A program made the translations under genes and the position numbers. The notes under the pieces are model-generated. The model saw only the letters and a list, made by a program, of their open reading frames with translations. It was not told the origin of the DNA and did no database searches. Positions 5,509-12,674 of a DNA stretch of 12,674 bases are shown here, one piece after another. Positions within the stretch are counted from its first letter, which is position 1, and every line of letters begins with the position of its first letter. Origin of the DNA: CBDUXT01 sp965371245 (GTDB lineage: Bacteria > Planctomycetota > Phycisphaerae > UBA1845); NCBI GenBank assembly GCA_965371245.1, contig CBDUXT010000128.1:1-12674 (forward strand), given 5' to 3'.

Positions 5509-8500
5509 CTACGCCGTCTTGGCCGTCAGGCTCTCGACCGTCATGCCATCAGGCAGGGGTTTACTGGACTTGCACTTGGGGTACTTGCTGCATCCCAGGA
5601 ACGGTCCGGAACGACCGGTGCGGATCAGCATCGGCTCGCCGCACTCATCGCAGGGGATGTCGGTGGGAATCGGTTTGGGCTTGGCCGGCGTAGGCATCTC
5701 GATTTCGGCGCGTTTCTTGGCCTCGCCGCGAAGGTTGGCCACAAAGCGGCACTTGGGATACTTGGTGCAGCCGTAGTAGGGTCCGAAGCGACCGGTCTTG
5801 GCGGCGACGTCGCCGCCGCAATCCGGGCAGGTGAGCAGATCTTCGGGCCAGGTCTCGACGACCGGGCGACCGGTTCGCGTCCAGGCGAAGCCCTCCGGCG
5901 GCGGACCCAGCGCGGCGATGTCAACCTTGACGCGCTTGCCCGACCCGGCACCTTTCGCGCCGCTTCGCCCGTTCGTGCTGACCGGAGGCGGGTCGGGAAT
6001 CTCGCCGGCGGCCTCGAGCGCCTTGAGGTGGTCCAGTTTCTCCATGGGCATGGCATTGCGGCAGCGCGGAAAGCCGGAGCAGCTCAGGAACGGGCCGCGG
6101 CGACTCTTGCGAATGACCATGGCTCGACCGCACTTGTCGCAGCGGGCGCCGGCATCGACGGGCTTTGGTTTTTCCACGTAGATACCCGGCGGCATCTCCT
6201 TGGTGCTTTTGCACTTGGGGTAGGCCTTGCACCCTAAGAACGAACGCCCGCGAGCGAACTTGACGGCCATCGCCGACCCGCACTCGTCGCAGGTCTCTTT
6301 GATGTCCTCTTCCTTCACCTTCTTCAAGGCGACGCCGTGTTCGTCCGACGGCACGGTGTTCGTACACTCGGGATAGCCGCTGCACCCGAGGAACGGCCCC
6401 ATTCTGCTCCTGCGCAGAATCATCGGCTTTCCGCAGAGCGTGCATGGCGCCTCGCCGACCACTTCGGCGATCGGTTTGCCATCCTTGTCGATGTTGCGCG
6501 ACACCTTGCAGTCCGGGTAGTCGCTGCACGAGAGGAACCGCCCGTTGCGGCCGATGCGATAAACCATCTTCTTGCCACAGTCGGGGCAGTCGTACTCGCT
6601 CGGCTCGGCTTGGGCGCGTTGCATCTCCACCTGGGCCTTGTCGAGCGCTCGTTTGAACGGCGTGTAGAACTCGCCCAGCACGCGAACCCAGTCGGCGTTC
6701 TCTTCCTCGATCTTGTCCAGTTCTTCCTCCATGAACGAGGTGAACCGCGGATCCATGATCTCGGGGAAGTGATTGACGAGCTTCTCGGTGACCAGTTCGC
6801 CGCGCGCGGTCGGGTGCAGCTTCTTTTCGAGAAGCTCCACGTACCCGCGGCTCTGAATGGTATCGATGATGGCGGCATAGGTGCTCGGGCGACCGATGCC
6901 CTCGGCCTCGAGCTTCTTGACCAGGGTCGCCTCGCTGAATCTTGCCGGTGGCGAGGTGTATTGCTGCTTGGGGTCCAAGTGCATCAGCCCGACGGCGGCC
7001 CCAGGCGCAAGCTCCGGCAGAATCACGTCGTCCGAGTCCTTCGGGCGCATCACGCGGAGATAGCCGTCGAAGGCCAGCCGACGTCCGCTGGTACGGAAGA
7101 CGGCCTCGCCATGCGTCGTGTCGGCCGCAACGAGGATGGTTGTCCCGTCCCACTTGGCCGGTGTCATCTGGCAGGCGATGAACCGCCGCCAGATGAGGTC
7201 GTAGAGCTTCAACTGTTGGGGAGACAGGACCGACTTGAGTGACTCCGGCGTGCGGAGGGGGTCCGACGGTCGGACGGCTTCGTGCGCCTCCTGGGCGCGC
7301 TTCCCGCTGGCATAGACATTGGCCTTGGCGGGAAGATAGTCGGACCCCAACTCGGCACCGATGAACTCCCGGGCTAGGTCGATGCAGCCTCCGCTCAAGT
7401 GCGTCGAGTCGGTCCGCATGTAGGTGATCAGGCCGACCAGCCCGTCCTTGCCACCGAGATCGACACCCTCGTAGAGTTGCTGAGCCACCCCCATCGTGCG
7501 CTTGGGCGCGTATCCCAGCGCGCTGGAGGCGGCCTGTTGTAGTGAGGCGGTGGTAAAAGGAGCGCTCGGCCTGTTCGTCGAGCGCTTCGTTTGTATGTCC
7601 TTGATGATGTATGGGGGAGCGCTGGTCGGGTCGGTCCGGCCCGTGAGCACCACGGTCTTAAGGCCCTTATCGACGTAGGGTTCGAAGTCGCTCTCATCAA
7701 CCTTGTCGGTGACGAAGCCAAGCGACTCCGCGAGGGCCGTCGCGTCCGTGACGCTCGTCGGCTTGAAGTCCTTGCCCCCAACCTTGACCAACTCGGCGTA
7801 GAGGCACTCGTGTTTCGACAGCCAGGCGTTTCGCTGTTTGACGGTCGGCCCCGAGTTGGAATCCTTGCCCTTGGCCATGAAGGTCAGCCAGGCCGCTGCG
7901 CGTTTCTTGGTCACCGCCGGGTCGGTCGCCAAACAGGCCGTGATCTTCCACGACTCCTTGGGCACGAACGCCCGGATTTCCTCTTCGCGAGTCACGATGA
8001 GGCGAACGGCCACAGACTGAACCCGCCCGGCCGATAGCCCCCGGCCCAGCTTGGCCTGGATCAGCGGGCTGAGCTGGTACCCGACGATGCGGTCGAGCAA
8101 CCGACGGGCCTGCTGAGCGTTGACCTTGTTCATGTCGAGGTCAAGCGGCTGGGCAAAGGCGGCCCGGATCGCCGATTTGGTGATTTCGTTGAAGACGACA
8201 CGACGAGTTCTGTCGTCGCTGAGTTCGAGGGCGTGCTTCAGGTGCCAGGCGATGGCCTCGCCCTCTCGGTCGAGGTCGGTCGCAAGGTAGACCGTGTCCA
8301 CGCCTTTGGCGGCCTTCGCGAGGTCGCGGACGATGCGTTTCTTCTCATCCAGAACCTGATAAACGGGCTCGAAGTTGTCCTCAAGGTCGATGCCCAGGTC
8401 GTGCGGAGGTAGGTCGCGGACATGGCCCATGCTGGCCATGACCTTGTATCCAGCGCCCAGATAGCGGTTAATGGTCTTCGCCTTCGCCGGCGACTCGACG

Positions 8501-8541
8501 ATTACCAGAGATTTTTGGGCATGTTGCGTCTGTTTCGCCAC
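5509..8541 (-). CDS. topA: DNA topoisomerase I with six C-terminal zinc ribbons
   Basis: This type IA topoisomerase relaxes negative supercoils by passing a strand through a transient 5'-phosphotyrosine break. The TOPRIM domain shows VESPAKAKT (E16) and DLDREGE (D89, D91, E93), which bind magnesium. The catalytic tyrosine is Y374 in LITYMRTDST, with R376 next to it. EGIGRPSTYA (547-556) is also typical. The core is followed by six Topo_C_Zn ribbons, all C-x2-C-x16-C-x5-C, starting at C652, C700, C751, C801, C905 and C964. A 73-residue basic/Pro-rich linker separates ribbons four and five. At 1010 residues it is longer than E. coli TopA (865). The start is GTG and lacks a strong ribosome binding site; it is chosen because conserved sequence begins immediately. 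It is divergent from the PpiD-like gene. Confidence 0.97.
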   Translation of the reverse strand: MAKQTQHAQKSLVIVESPAKAKTINRYLGAGYKVMASMGHVRDLPPHDLGIDLEDNFEPVYQVLDEKKRIVRDLAKAAKGVDTVYLATDLDREGEAIAWHLKHALELSDDRTRRVVFNEITKSAIRAAFAQPLDLDMNKVNAQQARRLLDRIVGYQLSPLIQAKLGRGLSAGRVQSVAVRLIVTREEEIRAFVPKESWKITACLATDPAVTKKRAAAWLTFMAKGKDSNSGPTVKQRNAWLSKHECLYAELVKVGGKDFKPTSVTDATALAESLGFVTDKVDESDFEPYVDKGLKTVVLTGRTDPTSAPPYIIKDIQTKRSTNRPSAPFTTASLQQAASSALGYAPKRTMGVAQQLYEGVDLGGKDGLVGLITYMRTDSTHLSGGCIDLAREFIGAELGSDYLPAKANVYASGKRAQEAHEAVRPSDPLRTPESLKSVLSPQQLKLYDLIWRRFIACQMTPAKWDGTTILVAADTTHGEAVFRTSGRRLAFDGYLRVMRPKDSDDVILPELAPGAAVGLMHLDPKQQYTSPPARFSEATLVKKLEAEGIGRPSTYAAIIDTIQSRGYVELLEKKLHPTARGELVTEKLVNHFPEIMDPRFTSFMEEELDKIEEENADWVRVLGEFYTPFKRALDKAQVEMQRAQAEPSEYDCPDCGKKMVYRIGRNGRFLSCSDYPDCKVSRNIDKDGKPIAEVVGEAPCTLCGKPMILRRSRMGPFLGCSGYPECTNTVPSDEHGVALKKVKEEDIKETCDECGSAMAVKFARGRSFLGCKAYPKCKSTKEMPPGIYVEKPKPVDAGARCDKCGRAMVIRKSRRGPFLSCSGFPRCRNAMPMEKLDHLKALEAAGEIPDPPPVSTNGRSGAKGAGSGKRVKVDIAALGPPPEGFAWTRTGRPVVETWPEDLLTCPDCGGDVAAKTGRFGPYYGCTKYPKCRFVANLRGEAKKRAEIEMPTPAKPKPIPTDIPCDECGEPMLIRTGRSGPFLGCSKYPKCKSSKPLPDGMTVESLTAKTA

Positions 8542-8640
8542 GACATATACCTGGTACTTGTGCCAGAAGCGTCCGTTCCATGCTGCTCGGCTGAGCCGGC
8601 GGTCCTTAGTATCGACCGGTGAGTCGCCGAACTACGGCGG

Positions 8641-8672
8641 ATTATAGCCCCCGAGGGTGTGACCCCAGGGGC
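8641..8672 (-). promoter_or_regulatory. Candidate topA promoter with adjacent hairpin
   Basis: The - strand carries a perfect TATAAT (8641-8646), which would place transcription start near 8634 and leave a leader of about 90 bases. No good -35 box is found. Immediately upstream is a GC-rich palindrome (GCCCC...GGGT-GTG-ACCC...GGGGC, 8647-8672) that fills the spacer region. Whether it affects topA expression cannot be told from sequence. Confidence 0.35.
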
Positions 8673-8733
8673 GATGTAGCAGGATGACCAAGCGGTGTCA
8701 AATCGCGCGTTTCCGCCCCGGTGTCGATACGCC

Positions 8734-8761
8734 TTGATTTTCCGGCATCGACGCCTATATT
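8734..8761 (+). promoter_or_regulatory. Sigma70-type promoter of the PpiD-like gene
   Basis: TTGATT (8734-8739) and TATATT (8756-8761) are separated by 16 bases, matching 4 of 6 and 5 of 6 consensus positions. The predicted start near 8768 gives a leader of about 50 bases before the ATG at 8818. The surrounding sequence is more AT-rich than the rest of the window. Confidence 0.55.
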
Positions 8762-8817
8762 TGTACGCAAGCTGGGTATTAGACATAACGTCTTGAAAAA
8801 TAAGGATTTACGTCACC

Positions 8818-10719
8818 ATGATGAAGTTCTTCCGAAAATACAACAAGCACCTGCTTGCCGTCTTCATGACCCTGCTGATGGTGGTGTTCATCGGCGGAAG
8901 CGCCCTACAGAGCATGCTCACACCGACCGGGAACCGGACGGTGGCCCAGAGCACCTTTGGTCCTATAACTGAAAATGACCAGCGGAGGGCGACAAGTACG
9001 ACCGACATCCTCGAACGGATGGGATACAACTGGCGCCGCCCGTACGGCGGCGCGGGAGATCTGGAGACCATTGACTGGATCCTTCTTACCCGCGAGGCCG
9101 GCGAACTGGGCTTCGGGGAGAGCCTGGCCAGCCTGCGCGTCTCCGAAGATCCGGTGCAAACGGAGAGAGTCGCTCGTAGGCTTCGGATCAAGCCCGATCA
9201 GGTTCTGTCGGCACAGGCTGAACTGTTGTCCGTTACCCGCATCGCCAGCCTTGTCGGCACCGCCGTGTCACCCAGCGAAGCGGATGTGCGGACATCGCTG
9301 TATAGCTCGATGGAGCGCGTGAAGATCAACGCCGTAGTGTTGCCGGCCTCCGCGTTCGTCGAGGAAGACGCAACCTTCACCGACGAGCAGATTCGCACGC
9401 ACTTCGAGAAGTACCGCGAACGCGAGGCGCAGGCGGGGCTGGAGTTCGGCTACTACGTTCAACCGGCGATCAAAGTACAGTACCTCAGGATCGATCGAGA
9501 GGAGATCGCCAAGACGGTGCGAGTGGCCAACCTCGATCGGCGCGCAAGAGCCTATTATGACGAGAACCTCGGACGCGACCCGGCGTTTTTGAGGCCGGCC
9601 GATGAAAACCCTGTGGACCCGACGGCGGCCGACGGACCCCAACCGGAACGCAAGCCGTTTCTGGACTGGGAGGAGGCCAAGGCCTCGGCGATTTCGGCCG
9701 TCCGGAAGGAAGCCTCAAAGGAAATGACCGCGCGCATCGCCGACTGGTTCGTTCCGTATGTGAATGAGGCGTGGCTGGCCGTGCCGCGCGGCGACAACGG
9801 CTACAAGAAAGCACCGGCGGACGTCGCCACGCTCGGATACTTCGACAAAGTCCTGGAGCGGCTTCCCGGGCCGATCTCCTATCCAAAGGGCATCAGCGTC
9901 GGCGCAACGGATTTCTTCAGCATCGCTGAGGCCGACAACGTCCCCGAGCTTGGGGCCACGCAGTACATGCCCGAGGCCATGGGCCGGTTCCGCCTTGACA
10001 CCCTGGGGACGCTGGCGATGCGCAATGAGTTCCTCATCCAGGAAGTGCCGAACGATCGCGGGACCAACGCATCCGACTACCTCGCGGCGTTCCAGACATG
10101 CCGGTATCCGCTCAAGGACATCGACGGAAACATCTTCCTCTTCCGCGTGGTGGACTTTCGTGAAGGGCACATCCCCGAATCGCTCGACGAGGTCCGCGAG
10201 AAGGTGTTGGCGGATCTCTCGACGCTCACCGGTCTGGAGAACGCACGTTGGCGTGCGGAAGCGCTCCGCGGTTGCGAGGATTCCTCGAACCTCAAGGAGG
10301 CGTTCGAGAGCGACGAGGAGCTGTCGGCGATGCAATCGCCGGACCTGGTCACGGTTGTCGGATACGTCGATGTCGCACCATTCGCACGTACCACGCCGTA
10401 TAACGCGGCCCGCGGCGCGCCGGAGCCGATGATTCGCGTCAGCGGCGGGCTGGGGTCGTTTTCTCGTGAGGTTGTCGAGGAATGCTTCGCCCTCGCAACC
10501 GCCGAAGAGAAGATCAAGGTGATCGAGCTAACGGACCGTGCGGCCGTAATGGTGGCCGAGTGGGTCGAAACCACGCCGGCGATGCTCGAGGAGTTCGAGA
10601 CCTCGCGCGCGAGCTTCCTCGGTCAGATGAATCAGTACCGTTCGCTGGACGTCATCAACGAATGGCTCAAGCCGGACAACATCCGCGCGCGAAACGGGTT
10701 CCGAATCGACTCGAAGTAG
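8818..10719 (+). CDS. Membrane-anchored PpiD/SurA-like protein
   Basis: The 633-residue product has a basic N-terminus (KFFRKYNK), one membrane segment (about 11-30) and then a large extracytoplasmic part. Residues about 45-210 look like a SurA_N-type chaperone domain: a helical block with LLTREAGELGFG, then a VKINAVVLPASAFVEE strand and a YREREAQ helix. Residues about 434-475 (DGNIFLFRVVDFREGHIPESLDEVREKV) resemble the end of a parvulin domain and its exit helix. I do not see a complete catalytic parvulin domain, so prolyl isomerase activity is uncertain. The likely role is folding or quality control of exported proteins. AAGGA at 8802-8806 favours the first of two adjacent ATG codons. It has its own promoter, and no partner gene follows on the same strand. 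Confidence 0.72.
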   Translation: MMKFFRKYNKHLLAVFMTLLMVVFIGGSALQSMLTPTGNRTVAQSTFGPITENDQRRATSTTDILERMGYNWRRPYGGAGDLETIDWILLTREAGELGFGESLASLRVSEDPVQTERVARRLRIKPDQVLSAQAELLSVTRIASLVGTAVSPSEADVRTSLYSSMERVKINAVVLPASAFVEEDATFTDEQIRTHFEKYREREAQAGLEFGYYVQPAIKVQYLRIDREEIAKTVRVANLDRRARAYYDENLGRDPAFLRPADENPVDPTAADGPQPERKPFLDWEEAKASAISAVRKEASKEMTARIADWFVPYVNEAWLAVPRGDNGYKKAPADVATLGYFDKVLERLPGPISYPKGISVGATDFFSIAEADNVPELGATQYMPEAMGRFRLDTLGTLAMRNEFLIQEVPNDRGTNASDYLAAFQTCRYPLKDIDGNIFLFRVVDFREGHIPESLDEVREKVLADLSTLTGLENARWRAEALRGCEDSSNLKEAFESDEELSAMQSPDLVTVVGYVDVAPFARTTPYNAARGAPEPMIRVSGGLGSFSREVVEECFALATAEEKIKVIELTDRAAVMVAEWVETTPAMLEEFETSRASFLGQMNQYRSLDVINEWLKPDNIRARNGFRIDSK

Positions 10720-10768
10720 TGCATCGATACGCGTAGACTTGCGGGTCGGGTGCCCGATGCCCTTCGCC

Positions 10769-10807
10769 GTGGGGGAATCGAATCCGATGTCCATTCGAGT
10801 CCCCCAC
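10769..10807. terminator. Long stem-loop between convergent genes
   Basis: GTGGGGGA (10769-10776) pairs with TCCCCCAC (10800-10807), continued after one mismatch by TCGAAT/ATTCGA (10778-10783, 10793-10798) with a 9-base loop. It lies between the stops of two convergent genes, so a bidirectional transcription end is the natural reading, although neither side has a T-run. Confidence 0.45.
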
Positions 10808-10866
10808 CATGGGCAGTCCGACGCTTGCCTATGGCACCCAACCATCGATTGACGTGCGACAAAGGA

Positions 10867-11352
10867 CTAGCGCTTCTCCGGCGGCGGCTTGGTGTGGAAA
10901 ATCCCCCGTTCACAGGCCACGGTGAACCCCTCGACGGTGCGCTTGAAGAGTTCCCATCGCTCGCGAATTCGATCTGCCTCGATCGGCTCAATCTCTCCGT
11001 CGTCCTCAATCGACTTTGTGACAGTCAGGAGAAACTGACTGAACTCCTTGACCAGCCGTTGGGTGTTGATGAGCAGTTCCGTCGGCACATCGTCCGGCGG
11101 CGTGCCGGGGTTGGATACGTAGAATCCCCCGGCTTCGTGACAGAGCCAGTTGACCACATCCCGGTCGGCCGTGACGCGCACGATATCCGCCAGGCGATCC
11201 AAGGGATTGCGGGCGCCGCTTGCGTCGGGGTCGGCGGCGTCCGATTCCTGACACCACTTGTAGACCAGCGCCGTCGAAAGCCGCAGCTCGGCCGCCAAAG
11301 CCTTGACGCCGATATCGTCGGCCGCCCGTTTGAGAACCTCGTCCGAACGCAT
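10867..11352 (-). CDS. Helix-turn-helix protein, phage CII/CP76-like N-terminus
   Basis: The 161-residue product starts with a helix-turn-helix (about 13-35: GVKALAAELRLSTALVYKWC), followed by SGARNPLDRLADIVRV and WLCHEAGGFYVSNP. This arrangement recalls phage CII/CP76-type regulators, which are also seen as chromosomal genes. The second half (about 90-150) is a predicted coiled or helical region rich in Glu and Arg that may mediate oligomer formation. It is most likely a DNA-binding regulator in the cytoplasm; its target is unknown. The ATG has GGGAG seven bases upstream. It is divergent from rsmA, separated by 139 bases, so the palindrome at 11419-11434 is a possible binding site. No phage genes lie nearby. 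Confidence 0.75.
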   Translation of the reverse strand: MRSDEVLKRAADDIGVKALAAELRLSTALVYKWCQESDAADPDASGARNPLDRLADIVRVTADRDVVNWLCHEAGGFYVSNPGTPPDDVPTELLINTQRLVKEFSQFLLTVTKSIEDDGEIEPIEADRIRERWELFKRTVEGFTVACERGIFHTKPPPEKR

Positions 11353-11418
11353 AGGACAACTCCCGCCGGCCCGACGACGACGGGATCACCTCGCCACCGG
11401 CCGACTCTTATGAAAACC

Positions 11419-11434
11419 CGCGGCTCTCGCCGCG
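11419..11434. promoter_or_regulatory. Palindrome in the divergent HTH/rsmA region
   Basis: CGCGGC (11419-11424) and GCCGCG (11429-11434) are perfect 6-base arms around TCTC. A TATACT hexamer (11442-11447) that could be the rsmA -10 box lies just downstream, so the palindrome would overlap the -35 position. Operator function is inference only. Confidence 0.32.
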
Positions 11435-11491
11435 TCCCGGTTATACTACCTGGAACCTGACCCGCTATCCATTTGCGACAACGAGTATCGC

Positions 11492-12355
11492 GTGACCGTT
11501 GAACACGTGCAGACAAAACGAGAGATCGCAACCCTGCTGGATCGGCTTGGGGCGAGCCCGCGCAGGCGTCTCGGGCAAAACTTCCTCATCGACGGGAACC
11601 TGATGCGTCGCCTGGTGGCGTCGGCCGACCTGGCCCCGACCGATCGGGTGCTCGAGGTCGGCGGCGGAACCGGCGGGCTCACTGATCTTCTGGCCGAGCG
11701 CGCCGGGGAGTTGCTCTGTGTGGAGATCGACCGCGCCCTGCACACGCATCTGTGCGATCGGTTCACCAGCAACCCGCGCGTTCGCGTACTCCAGGCCGAC
11801 ATCCTGGAGAGCAAACATCGAGTCCACACGGAAGTCGCGCAGTTTCTGCAAGCGAAGCCGAGGGGGTCGGCAAAGCTCGTCGCGAACCTTCCCTATCAGA
11901 TCGCCACGCCGCTGGTTATGAATCTGTTGGCCGACTATCCGAACGTTGATCGACTTTGCTTCACGGTCCAGCGCGAGGTGGGCGAACGGTTCACGGCCCG
12001 ACCGAACAGCAAGGCGTACGGTCCTCTCAGTATCCTGACCCAGGTCTTGTGCCAAATAGAAACCGTCGCCCGACTTCCCGCGACGGCGTTTTGGCCACAG
12101 CCGTCCGTCGAGTCCGTCATGCTTCGTCTGGACGTTGTCGATCCACCGTTTGCTGATTCCGCGGCCATCGGGCGTTTCGTCCGGTTGGTGCGCGCCACGT
12201 TCGAGCACCGGCGGAAGACCCTTCGCTCGGCACTGCGGACCAGCCTGGACGCGGCGACCATCGACGGGGTTTGCGATAGTTTCGACGGCACACGCCGACC
12301 GGAGGCGCTGGATGTGAAGGAATGGGTCGCTCTGTTTCAAACGACGGAAGGTTAG
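11492..12355 (+). CDS. rsmA: 16S rRNA (adenine1518/1519-N6) dimethyltransferase
   Basis: RsmA (KsgA) uses S-adenosylmethionine to dimethylate two adjacent adenines in helix 45 of 16S rRNA during late 30S assembly. The 287-residue product has the full set of marks: RRLGQNFLID (25-34), SAM motif I EVGGGTGGLT (55-64), the acidic VEID (77-80), QADIL (101-105), the catalytic NLPY (132-135), TVQREVGERF (158-167), a family-typical PQPSVESVMLRL (202-213) and FEHRRKTLRSAL (237-248). Length is normal for the family. The start is GTG with a weak ribosome binding site; another GTG (11507) is a less likely alternative because it would trim only the N-terminal tail. It is divergent from the HTH gene and is followed by a repeat-rich, gene-free region. 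Confidence 0.96.
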   Translation: MTVEHVQTKREIATLLDRLGASPRRRLGQNFLIDGNLMRRLVASADLAPTDRVLEVGGGTGGLTDLLAERAGELLCVEIDRALHTHLCDRFTSNPRVRVLQADILESKHRVHTEVAQFLQAKPRGSAKLVANLPYQIATPLVMNLLADYPNVDRLCFTVQREVGERFTARPNSKAYGPLSILTQVLCQIETVARLPATAFWPQPSVESVMLRLDVVDPPFADSAAIGRFVRLVRATFEHRRKTLRSALRTSLDAATIDGVCDSFDGTRRPEALDVKEWVALFQTTEG

Positions 12356-12370
12356 CGGTCTGTTAAAGAA

Positions 12371-12462
12371 GTGTGGCACCGGCTTCCAGCCGGTGATCGT
12401 GCTGGCTTACTCCCTTGACGGGGATACCGCCCATTCGCACCGGCTGGAAGCCGGTGCCACAC
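12371..12462. repeat. REP doublet: two inverted copies of a 25-base palindromic unit
   Basis: The 25 bases at 12371-12395 are the exact reverse complement of 12438-12462, with 42 bases between them. Each arm contains its own hairpin: CACCGGCTTCCAGCCGGTG (12377-12395) has an 8-base stem and 3-base loop, and the other arm has its mirror. This inverted pair of self-palindromic units is the form of a REP doublet (BIME) mobilised by RAYT-type Y1 transposases. No transposase is in the window. An AGAA lies on both outer sides but is offset by one base. Confidence 0.8.
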
Positions 12463-12494
12463 CAGAAAACCATCTTTCTTCAACATGCTGATAG

Positions 12495-12512
12495 CGCCCC
12501 CTTAGGAGGGCG
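12495..12512. repeat. REP-like hairpin CGCCC...GGGCG
   Basis: CGCCC (12495-12499) pairs with GGGCG (12508-12512), with CC/GG inside (one bulged A) around a TTA loop. It is part of the hairpin cluster after rsmA and differs in sequence from its neighbours. Confidence 0.45.
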
Positions 12513-12517
12513 TGTGT

Positions 12518-12533
12518 GCCAGTCTTAACTGGT
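12518..12533. repeat. REP-like hairpin GCCAGT-CTTA-ACTGGT
   Basis: CCAGT (12519-12523) pairs with ACTGG (12528-12532) around CTTA, with a G-T closing pair outside. It starts only six bases after the previous hairpin. Confidence 0.45.
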
Positions 12534-12545
12534 GTGCAGAGCCAA

Positions 12546-12570
12546 TCTGACGGCGGCAATCCGCGTCAGA
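12546..12570. repeat. REP-like hairpin TCTGAC...GTCAGA
   Basis: TCTGAC (12546-12551) pairs with GTCAGA (12565-12570). After one bulged G, GCGG (12553-12556) pairs with CCGC (12561-12564) around a CAAT loop. The 10-pair stem is unlikely to be a chance event. Confidence 0.55.
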
Positions 12571-12571
12571 G

Positions 12572-12591
12572 CCGTGGGCGCAAGCCCTCGG
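12572..12591. repeat. REP-like hairpin with GCAA tetraloop
   Basis: CCG-T-GGGC (12572-12579) pairs with GCCC-T-CGG (12584-12591) apart from a T-T mismatch, with a GNRA-type GCAA loop. It follows the previous hairpin with almost no gap. Confidence 0.5.
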
Positions 12592-12635
12592 ACACGCTGC
12601 GAACGAGCACCGCGCGTTCACGATGCCAGACCGGT

Positions 12636-12655
12636 CACAGGGCTCGCGCCCTGTG
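12636..12655. repeat. REP-like hairpin CACAGGGC-TCGC-GCCCTGTG
   Basis: CACAGGGC (12636-12643) and GCCCTGTG (12648-12655) form a perfect 8-base stem around TCGC, close to the window end. With the other elements it makes 12356-12674 a gene-free, palindrome-dense region. Confidence 0.6.
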
Positions 12656-12674
12656 CTCTGAAAACTGCCCGCCG

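Noticed and set aside
5921..7153. 410-residue - strand frame inside topA
   Set aside because: It is an out-of-frame shadow of topA, very rich in Arg and Gly, while the topA frame carries all catalytic and zinc-binding motifs.
10769..10810. tRNA 3'-end look-alike (ATTCGAGTCCCCCACCA)
   Set aside because: The stretch resembles a T-loop plus acceptor and CCA end, but the 5' arm pairs straight back over the whole element in only about 40 bases. There are no D or anticodon arms, so a simple long hairpin explains it.
11465..12379. 304-residue - strand frame opposite rsmA
   Set aside because: The + strand frame carries the complete RsmA motif set; the opposite frame has no recognisable motif.
12356..12674. 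CRISPR array
   Set aside because: The palindromes are of different sequence and irregular spacing, with no constant direct repeat or uniform spacers.

Overview
The window reads like a chromosomal stretch from a high-GC member of the Planctomycetota or a close PVC-group relative. The evidence is indirect: a predicted secreted FG-GAP propeller protein, membrane proteins carrying zinc ribbons of the C-x2-C-A-Y-D-L-T-G-L-P...C-P-E-C style that I associate with planctomycetes, a PpiD/SurA-like protein with an N-terminal anchor, and many short REP-like palindromes between genes. I see no rRNA, tRNA, CRISPR array, transposase or prophage. I could not run a taxonomy search, so the lineage is an inference.

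Layout. 56-1222 (-) is a seven-bladed FG-GAP/VCBS beta-propeller. After a gene-free gap, three membrane proteins follow on the + strand: 1650-2930 (two different N-terminal zinc ribbons plus four predicted membrane segments), 2988-3515 (three predicted segments, C-terminal zinc ribbon, unusual codon use) and 3952-4674 (about five segments, unknown function). On the - strand, 4913-5197 encodes a 94-residue cysteine-containing protein with a clear ribosome binding site, two palindromes upstream and an intrinsic terminator downstream. The - strand gene 5509-8541 is topA, with six C-terminal zinc ribbons of identical spacing. Divergent from it is 8818-10719 (+), a large PpiD/SurA-like envelope protein with a good sigma70-type promoter. 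A convergent - strand gene at 10867-11352 encodes a helix-turn-helix protein, divergent from rsmA/ksgA at 11492-12355 (+).

Genes with firm roles are housekeeping: DNA relaxation (TopA) and 16S rRNA dimethylation (RsmA). The PpiD-like protein probably assists folding of exported proteins. The membrane/zinc-ribbon block and the 94-residue protein have no assigned role, and nothing in the sequence shows that they work together.

The most unusual structure is non-coding. At 12371-12655, downstream of rsmA, seven hairpins of at least five sequence types are packed into 285 bases, starting with two copies of a 25-base unit in perfect inverted orientation. Two smaller repeat families lie elsewhere: a roughly 45-70-base hairpin unit in direct orientation on both sides of 3952-4674, and a 13-base palindromic core (GGGTCATCGACCC) at 2941-2953 and 4742-4754 in opposite orientations. 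I did not find a convincing new multi-gene system; the best leads are the repeat mosaic and the 94-residue small protein.
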